DNA from: Leucobacter ruminantium
GTDB lineage: Bacteria > Actinomycetota > Actinomycetes > Actinomycetales > Microbacteriaceae
Direction of reading: 5' to 3'
NCBI RefSeq assembly: GCF_017565705.1
Contig: NZ_JAGDYL010000009.1
Location: 1-64,000, forward strand
Length of the DNA: 64,000 nt
Shown: positions 16,884-25,639 of the stretch, in pieces
Numbering within the stretch: the stretch's first letter is position 1
How the letters are laid out: every line of letters starts with the position of its first letter
The notes under the pieces: model-generated
What the model was told of the DNA's origin: nothing
Database searches by the model: none
What the model saw: the letters and a program-made list of their open reading frames with translations, nothing else
Position numbers and translations under genes: made by a program

Positions 16884-17896
16884 CCCACGAGGCATCCCAT
16901 CCCGTCACCCTGTTCACCGGCCAGTGGGCCGATCTGCCGTTCGAGGAGGTGGCGCGGCTCGCCGCCGAGTGGGGCTACGACGGCCTCGAGATCGCGGCGT
17001 CGGGCGACCACCTCGACCTCGCTCGCGCCGACGAGGACGACGCCTACCTGCGCTCGCGCCTCGAGATCCTCGAGCGCCACGGGCTGCGGGTCTGGGCGAT
17101 CTCGAACCACCTGGCGGGGCAGGCGGTCTGCGACGATCCCATCGACTTCCGGCATCAGGCCATCGTGCGTCCCTACGTGTGGGGCGACGGGGAGCCCGAG
17201 GGCGTGCGTCGGCGCGCGGCCGAGGACATGCAGCGCGCGGCCCGCGTCGCCCGCAAGCTCGGCGCCGACGTCGTGACCGGCTTCACCGGCTCGAAGATCT
17301 GGCCCTACGTCGCGATGTTCCCGCCCGTGCCGCAGTCGGTCATCGACGACGGCTACGAGGACTTCGCGCGGCGGTGGAACCCGATCCTCGACGTGTTCGA
17401 CGCCGAGGGTGTGCGCTACGCCCACGAGGTGCATCCTTCCGAGATCGCGTACGACTACTGGACGACCGTGCGCGCGCTCGAGGCCGTCGATCACCGGCAC
17501 GCCTTCGGCCTCAACTGGGATCCGAGCCACCTCGTGTGGCAGGGGATCGACCCGATCGGATTCATCGTCGACTTCGCCGACCGCATCTGCCACGTCGACT
17601 GCAAGGACACCAGGCTGCGGCCCTCCACCGGGCGCGCGGGCATCCTGGGCTCGCACCTGCCGTGGGGCGACCCGCGCCGCGGCTGGGATTTCGTGTCGAC
17701 CGGACACGGCGACACTCACTGGGAGGACGGTTTCCGGGCGCTGAACTCGATCGGCTACACCGGCCCCATCTCGATCGAGTGGGAGGACGCGGGCATGGAC
17801 CGCCTGCACGGCGCTGCCGAGGCGGTCGAGCGCATCCGCGCCCTGCTGTGGAAGCGGCCGGAGGCCTCGTTCGACGCGGCCTTCTCGAACCAGTAG
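16880..17896 (+). CDS. Sugar phosphate isomerase/epimerase (TIM barrel)
   Basis: 338 residues, AP_endonuc_2/xylose-isomerase-like fold. All four expected metal-binding positions are present: Glu in YAHEVHPSE, Asp in LNWDPSHLVW, His in ICHVDCKD, Glu in ISIEWEDAG. The YDGLEIA motif marks the first strands. It overlaps the preceding isomerase by 4 nt, so the two are one transcription unit, probably following on from the ABC operon. Likely cytosolic isomerisation of a keto-sugar or inositol derivative. Confidence 0.88.
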   Translation: MTHEASHPVTLFTGQWADLPFEEVARLAAEWGYDGLEIAASGDHLDLARADEDDAYLRSRLEILERHGLRVWAISNHLAGQAVCDDPIDFRHQAIVRPYVWGDGEPEGVRRRAAEDMQRAARVARKLGADVVTGFTGSKIWPYVAMFPPVPQSVIDDGYEDFARRWNPILDVFDAEGVRYAHEVHPSEIAYDYWTTVRALEAVDHRHAFGLNWDPSHLVWQGIDPIGFIVDFADRICHVDCKDTRLRPSTGRAGILGSHLPWGDPRRGWDFVSTGHGDTHWEDGFRALNSIGYTGPISIEWEDAGMDRLHGAAEAVERIRALLWKRPEASFDAAFSNQ

Positions 17897-18270
17897 GGCC
17901 CCTTCGTCGCGCAGCGATGATGAGAAGGCGTCGACGTCGGATCAATCAGAAGTAGCCAATTAGAAGAATTGTCTCCTATGTGCGCCCTCGCGACTCGAAA
18001 TACTGGGGTGAATCCGTATAGAAAGCCGTAAATGAATCCAATTTCTTGACTTTGAAGGTGCGAGCGGGGCAGACTGCCGATAGACCGTGTGACGGACCGG
18101 CGTCGCTTCTCAGCGTTGAGAAGGGAGCGATGACGCGCTGCGCGCAGTGCGCCCCGGACTTCCGCGGTGTATACGACGATCACGCCCCGGTGCATCGGCG
18201 CACCGGCGAACGGGCGCGGTCGCAGACCCGTCCCCGCACGAGAGGGACGGCCGAAGGGAAGGTTGGATCG
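17897..18270 (+). promoter_or_regulatory. 374-bp gene-free leader and promoter region of the hydrolase operon
   Basis: The first half is markedly AT-richer than its surroundings. TTGACT (18046-18051) and CAGACT (18070-18075, 18-nt spacer) are a possible promoter. Two 10-of-12 matches to ATTGTATCCAAT lie at 17968-17979 and 18031-18042, the latter immediately upstream of the -35. About 195 nt of leader would precede the ATG at 18271; an open frame runs through it, but its composition is not gene-like. Confidence 0.45.
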
Positions 18271-19482
18271 ATGACCGCAGCGCTCAGCACCCAGTGGTGG
18301 AAGGCCCTCGCCGAGGAGCTCAATTCGGACGCGCGATGGCTGAAGAACGCGCGCTGGATCGAGGCCCGCTTCGAGTTCGATTTCGGCGACGGGATCGCGA
18401 CCCTCGACGTCGACAACGGTCGCATCGTCGCGGTGGGCGAGGGCGCCCACCCGCACGGATCCACCGTCTACTTCACCGCGCCCCGCGACGAGTGGGAGGC
18501 GATCGCGAGCGGGGAGAAGGACTTCTACCTCGCGCAGTCGCCCGAGCCGATCGGCCGGCTGCGCTACACGGGCGACGCGCTGCTCGTGCTCCGCAACCTC
18601 GTCTCGATGCTCGTGCTCACCCAAGCCATGGCGCGGATCACGCGCGGCGAGGCCCAGCGCCCGGCGCCGTCGCCCGGCCCCCGCCCCTCCGGCAAGGAGA
18701 CCGTGGGCCGCTACATCATGGTCGACGGCGTGCGCACCTACTACGAGGAGGCCGGCGACGGCGACAAGGTCATCGTATGCTTCCACGCCGCGAGCCAGGA
18801 CACGCTCATGTACCGCCACGTGCTCGACGGGCTCTCCGACGAGTACCGCGTGATCGCAGTCGACGCGCCCGGTCACGCGAAGTCTCTGCCGCATCCCGGC
18901 GGTCATTTCACGAGCATCACGCAGCACGCCGAGTTCAACGAGAAGTTCATGGAGGCGCTCGGCCTCGTTCGCCCCGCGATCATCGGCTGCTCCTTCGCCG
19001 GCAACCAGGTGCTGGAGCTCGCGGCCCGTCGCCCCGGAGCCTACGCCGCGATCGTCTCATCTGAGGGCGCCGATTACACCCCGACCGTGTCCCAGATGTT
19101 CCTCGACGTCATCGAGGTCGACGGGCATCAGGTCGTGGAGGGCTGGGCGGAGTCGCTCACGGGCGATCGCACGCCGCAAGACCGGGCCGACGAGGTGCTG
19201 TGGCAGATCCGCCGCAATCCCCCGGAGGTGATGTGCGCCGACCTCACCGGCTACGGCAACTTCGACCAGCGCGACATCATGGGCAATATCACGGACCCCG
19301 TGCTCCTGCTCCGCGGCGACGCCGACTGGCTGGTGTCGCAGGCGCAGGTCGAGGCCACCCGGAGCCGCGTCCCCGGTTCGGAGATCGCGGTGCTCGCGGG
19401 CACCGGTCACTACCCGATGAGCGAGAACCCGTACGAGTACAACGAGACCGTGCGCACCTTCCTCAAGAAGGTCGGATTCTGA
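18271..19482 (+). CDS. SCP2-like domain fused to an alpha/beta hydrolase
   Basis: 403 residues. Residues 1-125 resemble a sterol-carrier-protein-2 type domain (WWKALAEELNSDARW ... GEKDFYLAQSPEPIGRLRYTGD). Residues 145-403 are an alpha/beta hydrolase with nucleophile Ser241 in GCSFAGN, acid Asp in LRGDADW (about 345) and His in GTGHYPMSE (about 385). A Pro-rich linker joins them. The fused lipid/hydrophobe-binding domain suggests a hydrophobic substrate. Start chosen at the ATG after GAAGGGAAGG; the open frame extends 75 codons upstream without homology. A second hydrolase follows after 32 nt. Confidence 0.85.
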   Translation: MTAALSTQWWKALAEELNSDARWLKNARWIEARFEFDFGDGIATLDVDNGRIVAVGEGAHPHGSTVYFTAPRDEWEAIASGEKDFYLAQSPEPIGRLRYTGDALLVLRNLVSMLVLTQAMARITRGEAQRPAPSPGPRPSGKETVGRYIMVDGVRTYYEEAGDGDKVIVCFHAASQDTLMYRHVLDGLSDEYRVIAVDAPGHAKSLPHPGGHFTSITQHAEFNEKFMEALGLVRPAIIGCSFAGNQVLELAARRPGAYAAIVSSEGADYTPTVSQMFLDVIEVDGHQVVEGWAESLTGDRTPQDRADEVLWQIRRNPPEVMCADLTGYGNFDQRDIMGNITDPVLLLRGDADWLVSQAQVEATRSRVPGSEIAVLAGTGHYPMSENPYEYNETVRTFLKKVGF

Positions 19483-19514
19483 GCGGGCAAGGGCTCGGCA
19501 GGAAGGAGAACACC

Positions 19515-20339
19515 ATGACGACGAGTCTCATCCCGATCAATGGGATCAAGATGTACGTGGCCGACACGGGCGAGCAGGACCTGCCGGTCGTGCTCTGCCT
19601 CCACTCGCTCTTCCTCGACTCCCGGATGTTCGACGGCTTCGTCGAGGTGGCGAAAGGGAGGTACCGGGTCGTGCGGCCCGAGTTCCGCGGGCAGGGGCGC
19701 ACCGACCGCGACACGGTCGAGGCGATCACGATGGATCAGGACGCCGACGACATGTTCGCGCTCATCGAGCACCTGGGGCTCCGGGACATCAACATGATCG
19801 CCCAGTCCATGGGCGGCGACGTCGCGGTGCGGCTCGCCGCGCGCAGGCCCGAACTCTTCCGCTCGCTCGTGATGGCGGGCTCCTCCGCGTGCAACGAGCC
19901 CGACGAGCAGCGCGAGGAGTTTCTCGGGTGGATCGGCCGTGCCGGTGAGCAGGGCTTCATCAACGACAGCCTCGAAGAGACCATGGCGATCATGTTCGGT
20001 CCCACCAGCCGCAACACGACCGACCCGAAGCGCAAGGCGGCCGTCGCGCTCTGGGAGGACCGGATCGGCGCGGTGCACCGCAACCTCTACCCGGCGATGC
20101 GGGGCGTGATTCTGCGCGAGAACGCCGTGCCCCTGCTGCCGCGGATCACCTGTCCGTCGCTCGTCCTCTCGGGCACGGAGGACACGGCGCGCCCGCCGGC
20201 GTGGGCCAAGCAGGTGGCCGACGGGATCCCCGATTCCGAGCTGATCGTGATGGAGGGCGTGGGTCACAGCCCGACGCTCGAGGTGCCGGACGAGGTGTAC
20301 CCGGTGATCCTCGACTTCTTCGATCGCCACAATCCCTGA
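19515..20339 (+). CDS. Alpha/beta hydrolase (C-C or ester hydrolase type)
   Basis: 274 residues, single alpha/beta-hydrolase domain. Nucleophile Ser98 in AQSMGGD, oxyanion region LHSLFLD, acid Asp in SGTEDTARP, His in VGHSPTLEVP. GGAAGGAG precedes the ATG. It follows the SCP2-hydrolase fusion in one operon and ends at a bidirectional terminator. Family members include BphD/MhpC-type C-C hydrolases and 3-oxoadipate enol-lactonases; the sequence alone does not separate these. Confidence 0.88.
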   Translation: MTTSLIPINGIKMYVADTGEQDLPVVLCLHSLFLDSRMFDGFVEVAKGRYRVVRPEFRGQGRTDRDTVEAITMDQDADDMFALIEHLGLRDINMIAQSMGGDVAVRLAARRPELFRSLVMAGSSACNEPDEQREEFLGWIGRAGEQGFINDSLEETMAIMFGPTSRNTTDPKRKAAVALWEDRIGAVHRNLYPAMRGVILRENAVPLLPRITCPSLVLSGTEDTARPPAWAKQVADGIPDSELIVMEGVGHSPTLEVPDEVYPVILDFFDRHNP

Positions 20340-20349
20340 CGGGGAACGG

Positions 20350-20383
20350 GAGAGGCCCCCGCGGGAATCCGCGGGGGCCTCTC
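20350..20383. terminator. Bidirectional terminator between convergent operons
   Basis: GAGAGGCCCCCGCGG (20350-20364) pairs perfectly over 15 bp with CCGCGGGGGCCTCTC (20369-20383), loop GAAT. It lies between the convergent hydrolase (ends 20339) and E2 (ends 20397) genes. Confidence 0.85.
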
Positions 20384-20396
20384 CTCGTCCTCGTCG

Positions 20397-21728
20397 TCAG
20401 ACGAGGATGCTGAGCGGCTGCTCGATGAGCTCCTGGAACTTCTTCACCAGGCGGGCGGCGACCGCCCCGTCGATCGCGCGATGGTCGGCGGAGAGCGTCA
20501 CCCGCATGACGGAGGCGATCGCGATCTCGTCTCCCTGCGCGACGGGCTGCCGGATCGCGGCGCCCACCGCGAGGATCCCCGCCTGCGGCGGGTTGAGGAT
20601 CGCCGAGAACTCCGGCACGCCGAACATACCGAGGTTGCTCACCGTGAAGGTGCCCCCCTCGAGCATCTCCGGGCGGATCCGGTTCTCGCGGGCCGCCTCG
20701 GCGAAGCCGCGCGCCTCGCGCGACACGGCGTCGAGGCTGAGCGAGGCCGCGCCCCTGATCACGGGGGTCACGAGGCCGCTCTCCGTCGCGATCGCGACCG
20801 CGAGGTTGACGTCCTCGAAACTCAGCATCTCCTCGTCGGTCCACATCACGTTGGCCTCGGGGACGGCGACGAGCGCCTTCGCGATGGCCTTGAGCACGAG
20901 ATCGTTGACCGAGATCCTGGTCTCGCGGCCGGCGTTGATCTCGGCGCGCAAAGCGAGCAGGGCGTCGACCCGGCAGTCCGCGCTCACGTAGTAGTGCGGG
21001 ACCGTGGTCTTGCTCTCGGTGAGGCGACGCGCGATCGTCTTGCGCATGCGGGTGTGAGCGGCCGAGGTGCGGGCGGGGAGCCCGGAGGGCGCCGCGAGGG
21101 ATCCGGCCGGCGCTGCGGGGGTCGGCTCCGACGCCGGGGCGGGCGCCTGCGTCGTTGCGCGCTCGGCGAGTGCACGCTCGATGTCGCGGCGGACGATCCG
21201 GCCGGAGGGGCCGCTGCCGACGATACCTGCGGTGTCCAGGCCGTGCTCTCGGGCGAGGCGCCGGGCGAGCGGGCTCGCGAAGCGGCGCTCGCCGTCCGCT
21301 GCGGCGTAGGTGGGAGCGGCCGGGGCAGGCGCAGCCTGGGCCGGAACCGCGACGGGGGCGGGAGCGGGGGGCGTGGAGGGTGCCGGTGCGGGTTCCGCAG
21401 GCGCCGGCTCGGCAGCCGGCACCGCGGTCGCGCTCCCGTCGCCGAGCGCCGAGACCGCGCTCGCCACGTCGGCGTCGCTCTCGCCGTCACCGCGCAGCAC
21501 GGCGATGGGCGCGCCGACGGCGACGTTGTCGCCGGCCGCTACGAGCAGCTTCGCGACCACGCCCGTGTGCTCCGAGGCGAAGTCGACGACGGCCTTCTCG
21601 GTCTCGACCTCGGCGAGGGTGTCACCCGCGGCGACGGAGTCGCCCTCCTGCACCGACCACGTCGAGATGGCGGCTTCGGTCACGTTCGCCAGAACCTCCG
21701 GCATGTAGACGACGGTTGCCATGGTCAT
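20397..21728 (-). CDS. Dihydrolipoamide acyltransferase (E2) of a 2-oxoacid/acetoin-type dehydrogenase
   Basis: 443 residues. One lipoyl domain (about 3-80; lipoyl Lys45 in VETEKAVVD), an Ala/Pro linker (about 95-145), a peripheral-subunit-binding domain (about 148-188, FASPLARRLAREHG), and a catalytic domain ending with SADHRAIDG, the His-Asp active-site motif. It forms the multimeric core and passes the acyl group to CoA. The ATG overlaps the E1 stop (ATGA); an ATG two codons downstream is an alternative. No lipoamide dehydrogenase (E3) gene is in the window. Confidence 0.93.
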   Translation of the reverse strand: MTMATVVYMPEVLANVTEAAISTWSVQEGDSVAAGDTLAEVETEKAVVDFASEHTGVVAKLLVAAGDNVAVGAPIAVLRGDGESDADVASAVSALGDGSATAVPAAEPAPAEPAPAPSTPPAPAPVAVPAQAAPAPAAPTYAAADGERRFASPLARRLAREHGLDTAGIVGSGPSGRIVRRDIERALAERATTQAPAPASEPTPAAPAGSLAAPSGLPARTSAAHTRMRKTIARRLTESKTTVPHYYVSADCRVDALLALRAEINAGRETRISVNDLVLKAIAKALVAVPEANVMWTDEEMLSFEDVNLAVAIATESGLVTPVIRGAASLSLDAVSREARGFAEAARENRIRPEMLEGGTFTVSNLGMFGVPEFSAILNPPQAGILAVGAAIRQPVAQGDEIAIASVMRVTLSADHRAIDGAVAARLVKKFQELIEQPLSILV

Positions 21729-23917
21729 GCCTCCCGGATCTCGATGCCGACATTTCGGGCTGTGCGGGTCAGGCCCTCCACGACGTCGTCGACGTCGGCG
21801 TTCGCCGCGGCCTCGAGCACCTTCGAGATGCTCGGAGAGGCCTCGCGGCCGTGCACCCGCTCGACGGGCTGGTCGAGGTAGTCGAAGAAGCGGCGCTGGA
21901 TCTCGTCGGAGAGCCAGCCGCCGTACGATGTGCCGACGGCGCCCTGCTCGACGATCAGCACGTTGCCGGTCTTGCGGACGCTCTCGCCGATGGCGTCCCA
22001 GTCGAGGCTCGCCCGGTCGAGCCAGCGCAGGTCGATGAGGTCTGCGCTGATACCGGTTCGGTCGAGGGCCTCGGCGGCGATCGCGACCATGTTGAGGTAG
22101 CTGATGACCGTCAAGTCGTCTCCGGTGCGCCGGACCGCCGCCTTGCCGAGTTCGATCTGGTAGTCGAGATCATCGACGGGCGCCTTGCCCGTCGAGGCGT
22201 AGAGGTCGACGTGTTCCATCACGACCACGGGATCCTCGAGTTCGAGGGCCGCGTTCATGAGTCCGATGTAGTCGAAGGGGGTCGAAGGGGCGACGATCCG
22301 GAAGCCCGGGTTGGTGGCGAAGACGCCCGCCGGGTCCATCGTGTGCTGCGAGCCGTAGCCCGATCCCTGGGCGAGTTTCGAACGGAGTACGAACGGCACC
22401 CGGTTCGTGCCGCCGAACATATGACGCACCTTGCCGACCTGGTTGAAGAGCTGATCGGCGGCGACCCACATGAAATCGGCGTACATGAACTCGACGATGG
22501 GGCGGTACCGCCCCTCGAGCGCGACGCCGAGCCCGAGTCCGGTGAACGCGTTCTCGCTGATCGGCGTGCCCAGGATACGATCCGGGAAGCGCGCCTTCAG
22601 GCCCTTGGTGGCTCCGTTGGTGCCGCCGTTGAGACGGTGGATGTCCTCGCCCATGACGACGACATCGCCCTGCTTCTCCATGCGGTTGCCGATGACACCC
22701 GAGACGACGTCGATGAACTTGACCTCCTTGAGCTCGCCGCCGAAGGTCGCCTCCTCCTCGAGGCGCGCGCCCGCCAGTTCCGAGGCGTCGCCGCGGATGC
22801 CCACGTCCACGAAGCCGGGATCCGGCCAGAGCTCGTCCTTGATCTTGCGCTTGCCGTCGGGCAGGGGCACGGTAACGGTCTCAGCGGCCTTGCGCACTGC
22901 GGCGAGGGATCGCTCGCGCAATGCGTCCACCTCCTCGCGGGTGAGGTGCCCGAGCTTGATCATCTCGCTTTCGACGCGGGCGATCGGATCCCTTTCGCGC
23001 CACTCGGCCTCCTCCTCCTTGCTCCGGTAACCGAAGGCGCTGCCGGGGTAGGGGCCGTTCTGGTGGAAGTAGCGGTAGACGTCGGCCTCGATCACGACGG
23101 GGCCGCGGCCGGTGCGGAGATACTCCTCGGCCTCCTGCATCGCGAGGTGGACGGCCAGCGGGTTCATGCCGTCGACCTTCCACGAGGGGATCGCGAAGCC
23201 GAGGCCTCTGGCGCTGAGGCGGGTCTCGGCGGTGGCCTCCTCCACGTTCGTCGAGACGGCGTAGCGGTTGTTCTCGATGAAGAACACGAGGGGCAGCTTC
23301 CACGCAGCCGCGAGGTTCATGGTCTCGAGCACGGAGCCGATGTTCACGGCCCCGTCGCCGAAGTAGGTCGCGGTGAGGTCGCCGTCGCCGCGCTGCAGCT
23401 GCGCCCAGGCGTTGCCCGCAGCCATGGGCACGCCGCCGCCGACGATCGCGTTCGTGCCGAGCGCGCCGGCCTCCCACCACTGCAGGTGCATCGAGCCGCC
23501 GCGCCCCTTGCAGTAGCCGGGGGCGAGGCCGAGGATCTCGGCGAGGGTGCGGTCGAGAACCTCCTGGACCCGGGCCGAGACCTCGTCGGTCGGGGCGATG
23601 CCGTCGGGCGCGACGTAGCCGAGCGCCTTCGCGAGGAACTGGTGGTGGCCGCGGTGCGATCCGTTGATGGCGTCGGCCGCGCGCATGCCGACGATCGAGC
23701 CGACGGCGCCGCCCTCCTGGCCGATGCTCGAGTGCGCGGGGCCGTGGACGAGCCCCTCGCCCGCGAGTTCCAGCACCTGCTCCTCGAAGGCGCGGATGAG
23801 GTGCAACTGGCTGAGCATGGTGCCCAGGAGTTTCGGGTCGGCGTTCTTCCAGTCGGCTGCCGTCGTCTGCAGCTCGACCCATCCCTCTGCGGGTGACAGG
23901 CGGATCTTCTTGGTCAT
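21725..23917 (-). CDS. Fused E1 alpha-beta subunit of a 2-oxoacid/acetoin-type dehydrogenase
   Basis: 730 residues; the alpha half (1 to about 370) is joined to the beta half (about 395-730) in one chain. The ThDP/Mg motif starts at GDG 187-189 and ends at NN 216-217. The alpha half also has GSHRGHHQFLAKALG and GRGGSMHL; the beta half has VMGEDI, ISENAFTGLGLG and the trailing WLDRASLDWD. Closest in style to branched-chain/acetoin dehydrogenase E1. AAGGA precedes the ATG. It is coupled to E2 and probably to a small upstream ORF. Confidence 0.92.
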   Translation of the reverse strand: MTKKIRLSPAEGWVELQTTAADWKNADPKLLGTMLSQLHLIRAFEEQVLELAGEGLVHGPAHSSIGQEGGAVGSIVGMRAADAINGSHRGHHQFLAKALGYVAPDGIAPTDEVSARVQEVLDRTLAEILGLAPGYCKGRGGSMHLQWWEAGALGTNAIVGGGVPMAAGNAWAQLQRGDGDLTATYFGDGAVNIGSVLETMNLAAAWKLPLVFFIENNRYAVSTNVEEATAETRLSARGLGFAIPSWKVDGMNPLAVHLAMQEAEEYLRTGRGPVVIEADVYRYFHQNGPYPGSAFGYRSKEEEAEWRERDPIARVESEMIKLGHLTREEVDALRERSLAAVRKAAETVTVPLPDGKRKIKDELWPDPGFVDVGIRGDASELAGARLEEEATFGGELKEVKFIDVVSGVIGNRMEKQGDVVVMGEDIHRLNGGTNGATKGLKARFPDRILGTPISENAFTGLGLGVALEGRYRPIVEFMYADFMWVAADQLFNQVGKVRHMFGGTNRVPFVLRSKLAQGSGYGSQHTMDPAGVFATNPGFRIVAPSTPFDYIGLMNAALELEDPVVVMEHVDLYASTGKAPVDDLDYQIELGKAAVRRTGDDLTVISYLNMVAIAAEALDRTGISADLIDLRWLDRASLDWDAIGESVRKTGNVLIVEQGAVGTSYGGWLSDEIQRRFFDYLDQPVERVHGREASPSISKVLEAAANADVDDVVEGLTRTARNVGIEIREA

Positions 23918-24006
23918 ATTCGTTCCTTAACGGTGTGCGTCGTCTCGGTGCGGGCGGTCTCGGCGATGAGACCTGCGTCTGCGCGTGCGAACGGCATCGC
24001 CTCCAT
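23914..24006 (-). CDS. Possible 30-aa leader ORF coupled to the E1 gene
   Basis: An ATG at 24006 opens a 30-codon frame (MEAMPFARAD ... HTVKERI) whose TGA overlaps the E1 ATG as ATGA. Third codon positions are about 73% G/C, consistent with real coding in this genome. The ATG lies 11 nt after a TACAAT element. A second in-frame ATG at codon 4 follows GGAGG very closely. It could be a leader peptide that couples translation to E1; chance occurrence cannot be excluded. Confidence 0.4.
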   Translation of the reverse strand: MEAMPFARADAGLIAETARTETTHTVKERI

Positions 24007-24017
24007 CAGACACAGAT

Positions 24018-24029
24018 ATTGTATCCAAT
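24018..24029 (-). promoter_or_regulatory. ATTGTATCCAAT operator and -10 of the E1-E2 operon
   Basis: The plus strand reads ATTGTATCCAAT; on the minus strand the overlapping TACAAT (24018-24023) is a good -10 for the E1 operon. The site is identical to the one at 36612-36623, so regulator binding here would cover the promoter. Confidence 0.6.
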
Positions 24030-24076
24030 TTGAAAGATCCTGTGGGGCGGCCTCCTGGAATTGCCCCGATCCATTC

Positions 24077-24604
24077 CTACTCGGCGGGGTCGCGTGGATC
24101 CCATAGCTTCACCGGGGGGTGCTCCCTCTCGTAGCGCTTGCCGTTCGGGAAGCTCACGAGTTCGAACTGCATGCCCCAGGGCGAGAGGAAGTAGACCCAG
24201 CGCTGCCCCGTCGAGTACGACGAACTCTCGGTCGCCTCGCCGAGCACGCGGATGCCTTCGGAGCGGAGGTATTCGATCGCCTCGTCGAGGTCGTCGACGT
24301 AGAAGCCCAGGTGATGGCCGCCGATGTCGCTGTTGCGGGGCTGCGGTTGCGGGGGATCGTGGGGTTCGTACTCGAACACTTCGAAATTCGAGCCGTTCTT
24401 GCAGCGGTAGAAGTTGAGTCGGCGCATGACGGTGCGCGGGTGGACGTTCAGGTGCTCGAGCATCCAGTCGTCGTCGGACCGGAACGGGCCGAGCGAGTAG
24501 ACGAGATCGCAGCCGATGATCCTGGTGAAGAAGTCGTGAGCCTCGTCGAGGTCTGGGACGGTGAAGCCGATGTGGTCGGTGCCACGGAGAGCGGGGAGGG
24601 GCAT
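24077..24604 (-). CDS. VOC-family protein (glyoxalase/extradiol-dioxygenase fold)
   Basis: 175 residues, two beta-alpha-beta-beta-beta modules. Likely metal ligands: His11 (TDHIGFTV), His in HHLGFYVDD and Glu in MQFELVSF. Too short for a classical two-domain ring-cleavage dioxygenase, so it may be an isomerase, a lyase or a single-module dioxygenase. Start placed at 24604; the frame extends 21 codons upstream but these would be encoded by a hairpin. It follows the cyclase gene on the same strand. Confidence 0.82.
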   Translation of the reverse strand: MPLPALRGTDHIGFTVPDLDEAHDFFTRIIGCDLVYSLGPFRSDDDWMLEHLNVHPRTVMRRLNFYRCKNGSNFEVFEYEPHDPPQPQPRNSDIGGHHLGFYVDDLDEAIEYLRSEGIRVLGEATESSSYSTGQRWVYFLSPWGMQFELVSFPNGKRYEREHPPVKLWDPRDPAE

Positions 24605-24635
24605 GGGGTGCTTTCTGATCGTGAGCGGAAACAGG

Positions 24636-24666
24636 TGGGCCCGGACCCCAGAGGGGTCCGGGCCCA
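24636..24666 (-). terminator. Hairpin between cyclase and VOC genes
   Basis: TGGGCCCGGACCCC (24636-24649) and GGGGTCCGGGCCCA (24653-24666) pair perfectly over 14 bp with a 3-nt loop. It lies downstream of the cyclase stop and would terminate or attenuate transcription into the VOC gene. Confidence 0.65.
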
Positions 24667-24682
24667 TGCAGGGGAGCGCGTG

Positions 24683-25639
24683 CTACTTGATGACCACCGG
24701 GTTCACCGGCGCGCCGGTGCCGCGGTAGACCTTCAGCGGACCGGCGGCGTAGAAGAAGTCCCACTGACCGTCGGCCGCGCAGTCGTCGGCGAGCTTGTCG
24801 AGCAGCAGGATCTCGGCGAGAGTCACGCCGAGGTTGCGCATGAGCGCGCTGTGCAGCGGCAGCACGACGCCGCTCTCGGGCTCGACCGTGACCTCGTTGG
24901 CGATGGTGTCCGTGCAGAGATTCGGAATCTCCATGTCCTGGAACCACTGGACGAGCTCGGGAGTGTAGGTGAGGCCCGGCTCGAGGAAGTCGCGGTAGAA
25001 CTCCTCGGACGGCGTGTAGTAGAAGGAGCCGATCCACCCGGTGCGGATGATGAGGATGTCGCGCTTCTGAATGGTCACGCCCTGCGCTTCGGCTGCGGCC
25101 AGCAGATCCTCGTGCGTGAAGGTCTCGCCGCGGCCGAGCACCTGCTTGCCGCGGAAGCGAGCCATGTCGATGAGCACGGCGCGGCCCGCGATGCCCTTCT
25201 CGGCGATCGGGAGGATGCTGGCCTTCTTCAGTCCTCCCGTGGTGGTCTCGGCGGCGAAGCCGTTCCAGATGTGATCGCCGTACCAGACGTGTCCGAGCGC
25301 GTCGTACTGGGTGCTGCCCTGGAGCGGCATGGAGATGTGGTCGTCGGAGTCCTCCATGCCTCCGGCGTAATCGATGCCGTTGCCGTTGAGGAAGTCGCTG
25401 CGGTCGCGCACCTGGAAGCGCTGGGCGAGCGGGCGACCGGGCCAGATGGGGTCGCCGCCGGGCATGCCGATCGGCACCCCGAGGGTGAAGACCTTGCCCG
25501 AGCGGATCGAGGATGCGCCCTCCTTGATGACCTCCGGGGTGAGGTAGTTCAGACCGCCGACCTCGTCGTCCTCGCCCCACTTGCCCCAGTTCTTGGGGGC
25601 GTCCTTCAAGAGTTCGCTGATGTGCAGCTGTTCGGCCAT
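24683..25639 (-). CDS. Cyclase-family metal-dependent hydrolase (PF04199 type)
   Basis: 318 residues. The metal-binding region reads ISMPLQGSTQYDALGHVWYG, the variant of the kynurenine-formamidase HxGTHxDxPxH motif seen in putative cyclases. Further family features are GVTIQKRDILIIRTGW and the C-terminal LPLHSALMRNLGVTLAEILLL. These enzymes hydrolyse amide, lactam, lactone or C-C bonds with Mn or Zn. AAAGGAGA precedes the chosen ATG; the open frame upstream has 30 unrelated codons. Divergent from the ThDP-enzyme gene. Confidence 0.85.
   Translation of the reverse strand: MAEQLHISELLKDAPKNWGKWGEDDEVGGLNYLTPEVIKEGASSIRSGKVFTLGVPIGMPGGDPIWPGRPLAQRFQVRDRSDFLNGNGIDYAGGMEDSDDHISMPLQGSTQYDALGHVWYGDHIWNGFAAETTTGGLKKASILPIAEKGIAGRAVLIDMARFRGKQVLGRGETFTHEDLLAAAEAQGVTIQKRDILIIRTGWIGSFYYTPSEEFYRDFLEPGLTYTPELVQWFQDMEIPNLCTDTIANEVTVEPESGVVLPLHSALMRNLGVTLAEILLLDKLADDCAADGQWDFFYAAGPLKVYRGTGAPVNPVVIK

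Noticed and set aside
18046-18270. 75-codon N-terminal extension of the SCP2-hydrolase
   Set aside because: It begins inside the putative promoter, has no homology-like pattern, and the ATG at 18271 has a good ribosome-binding site.
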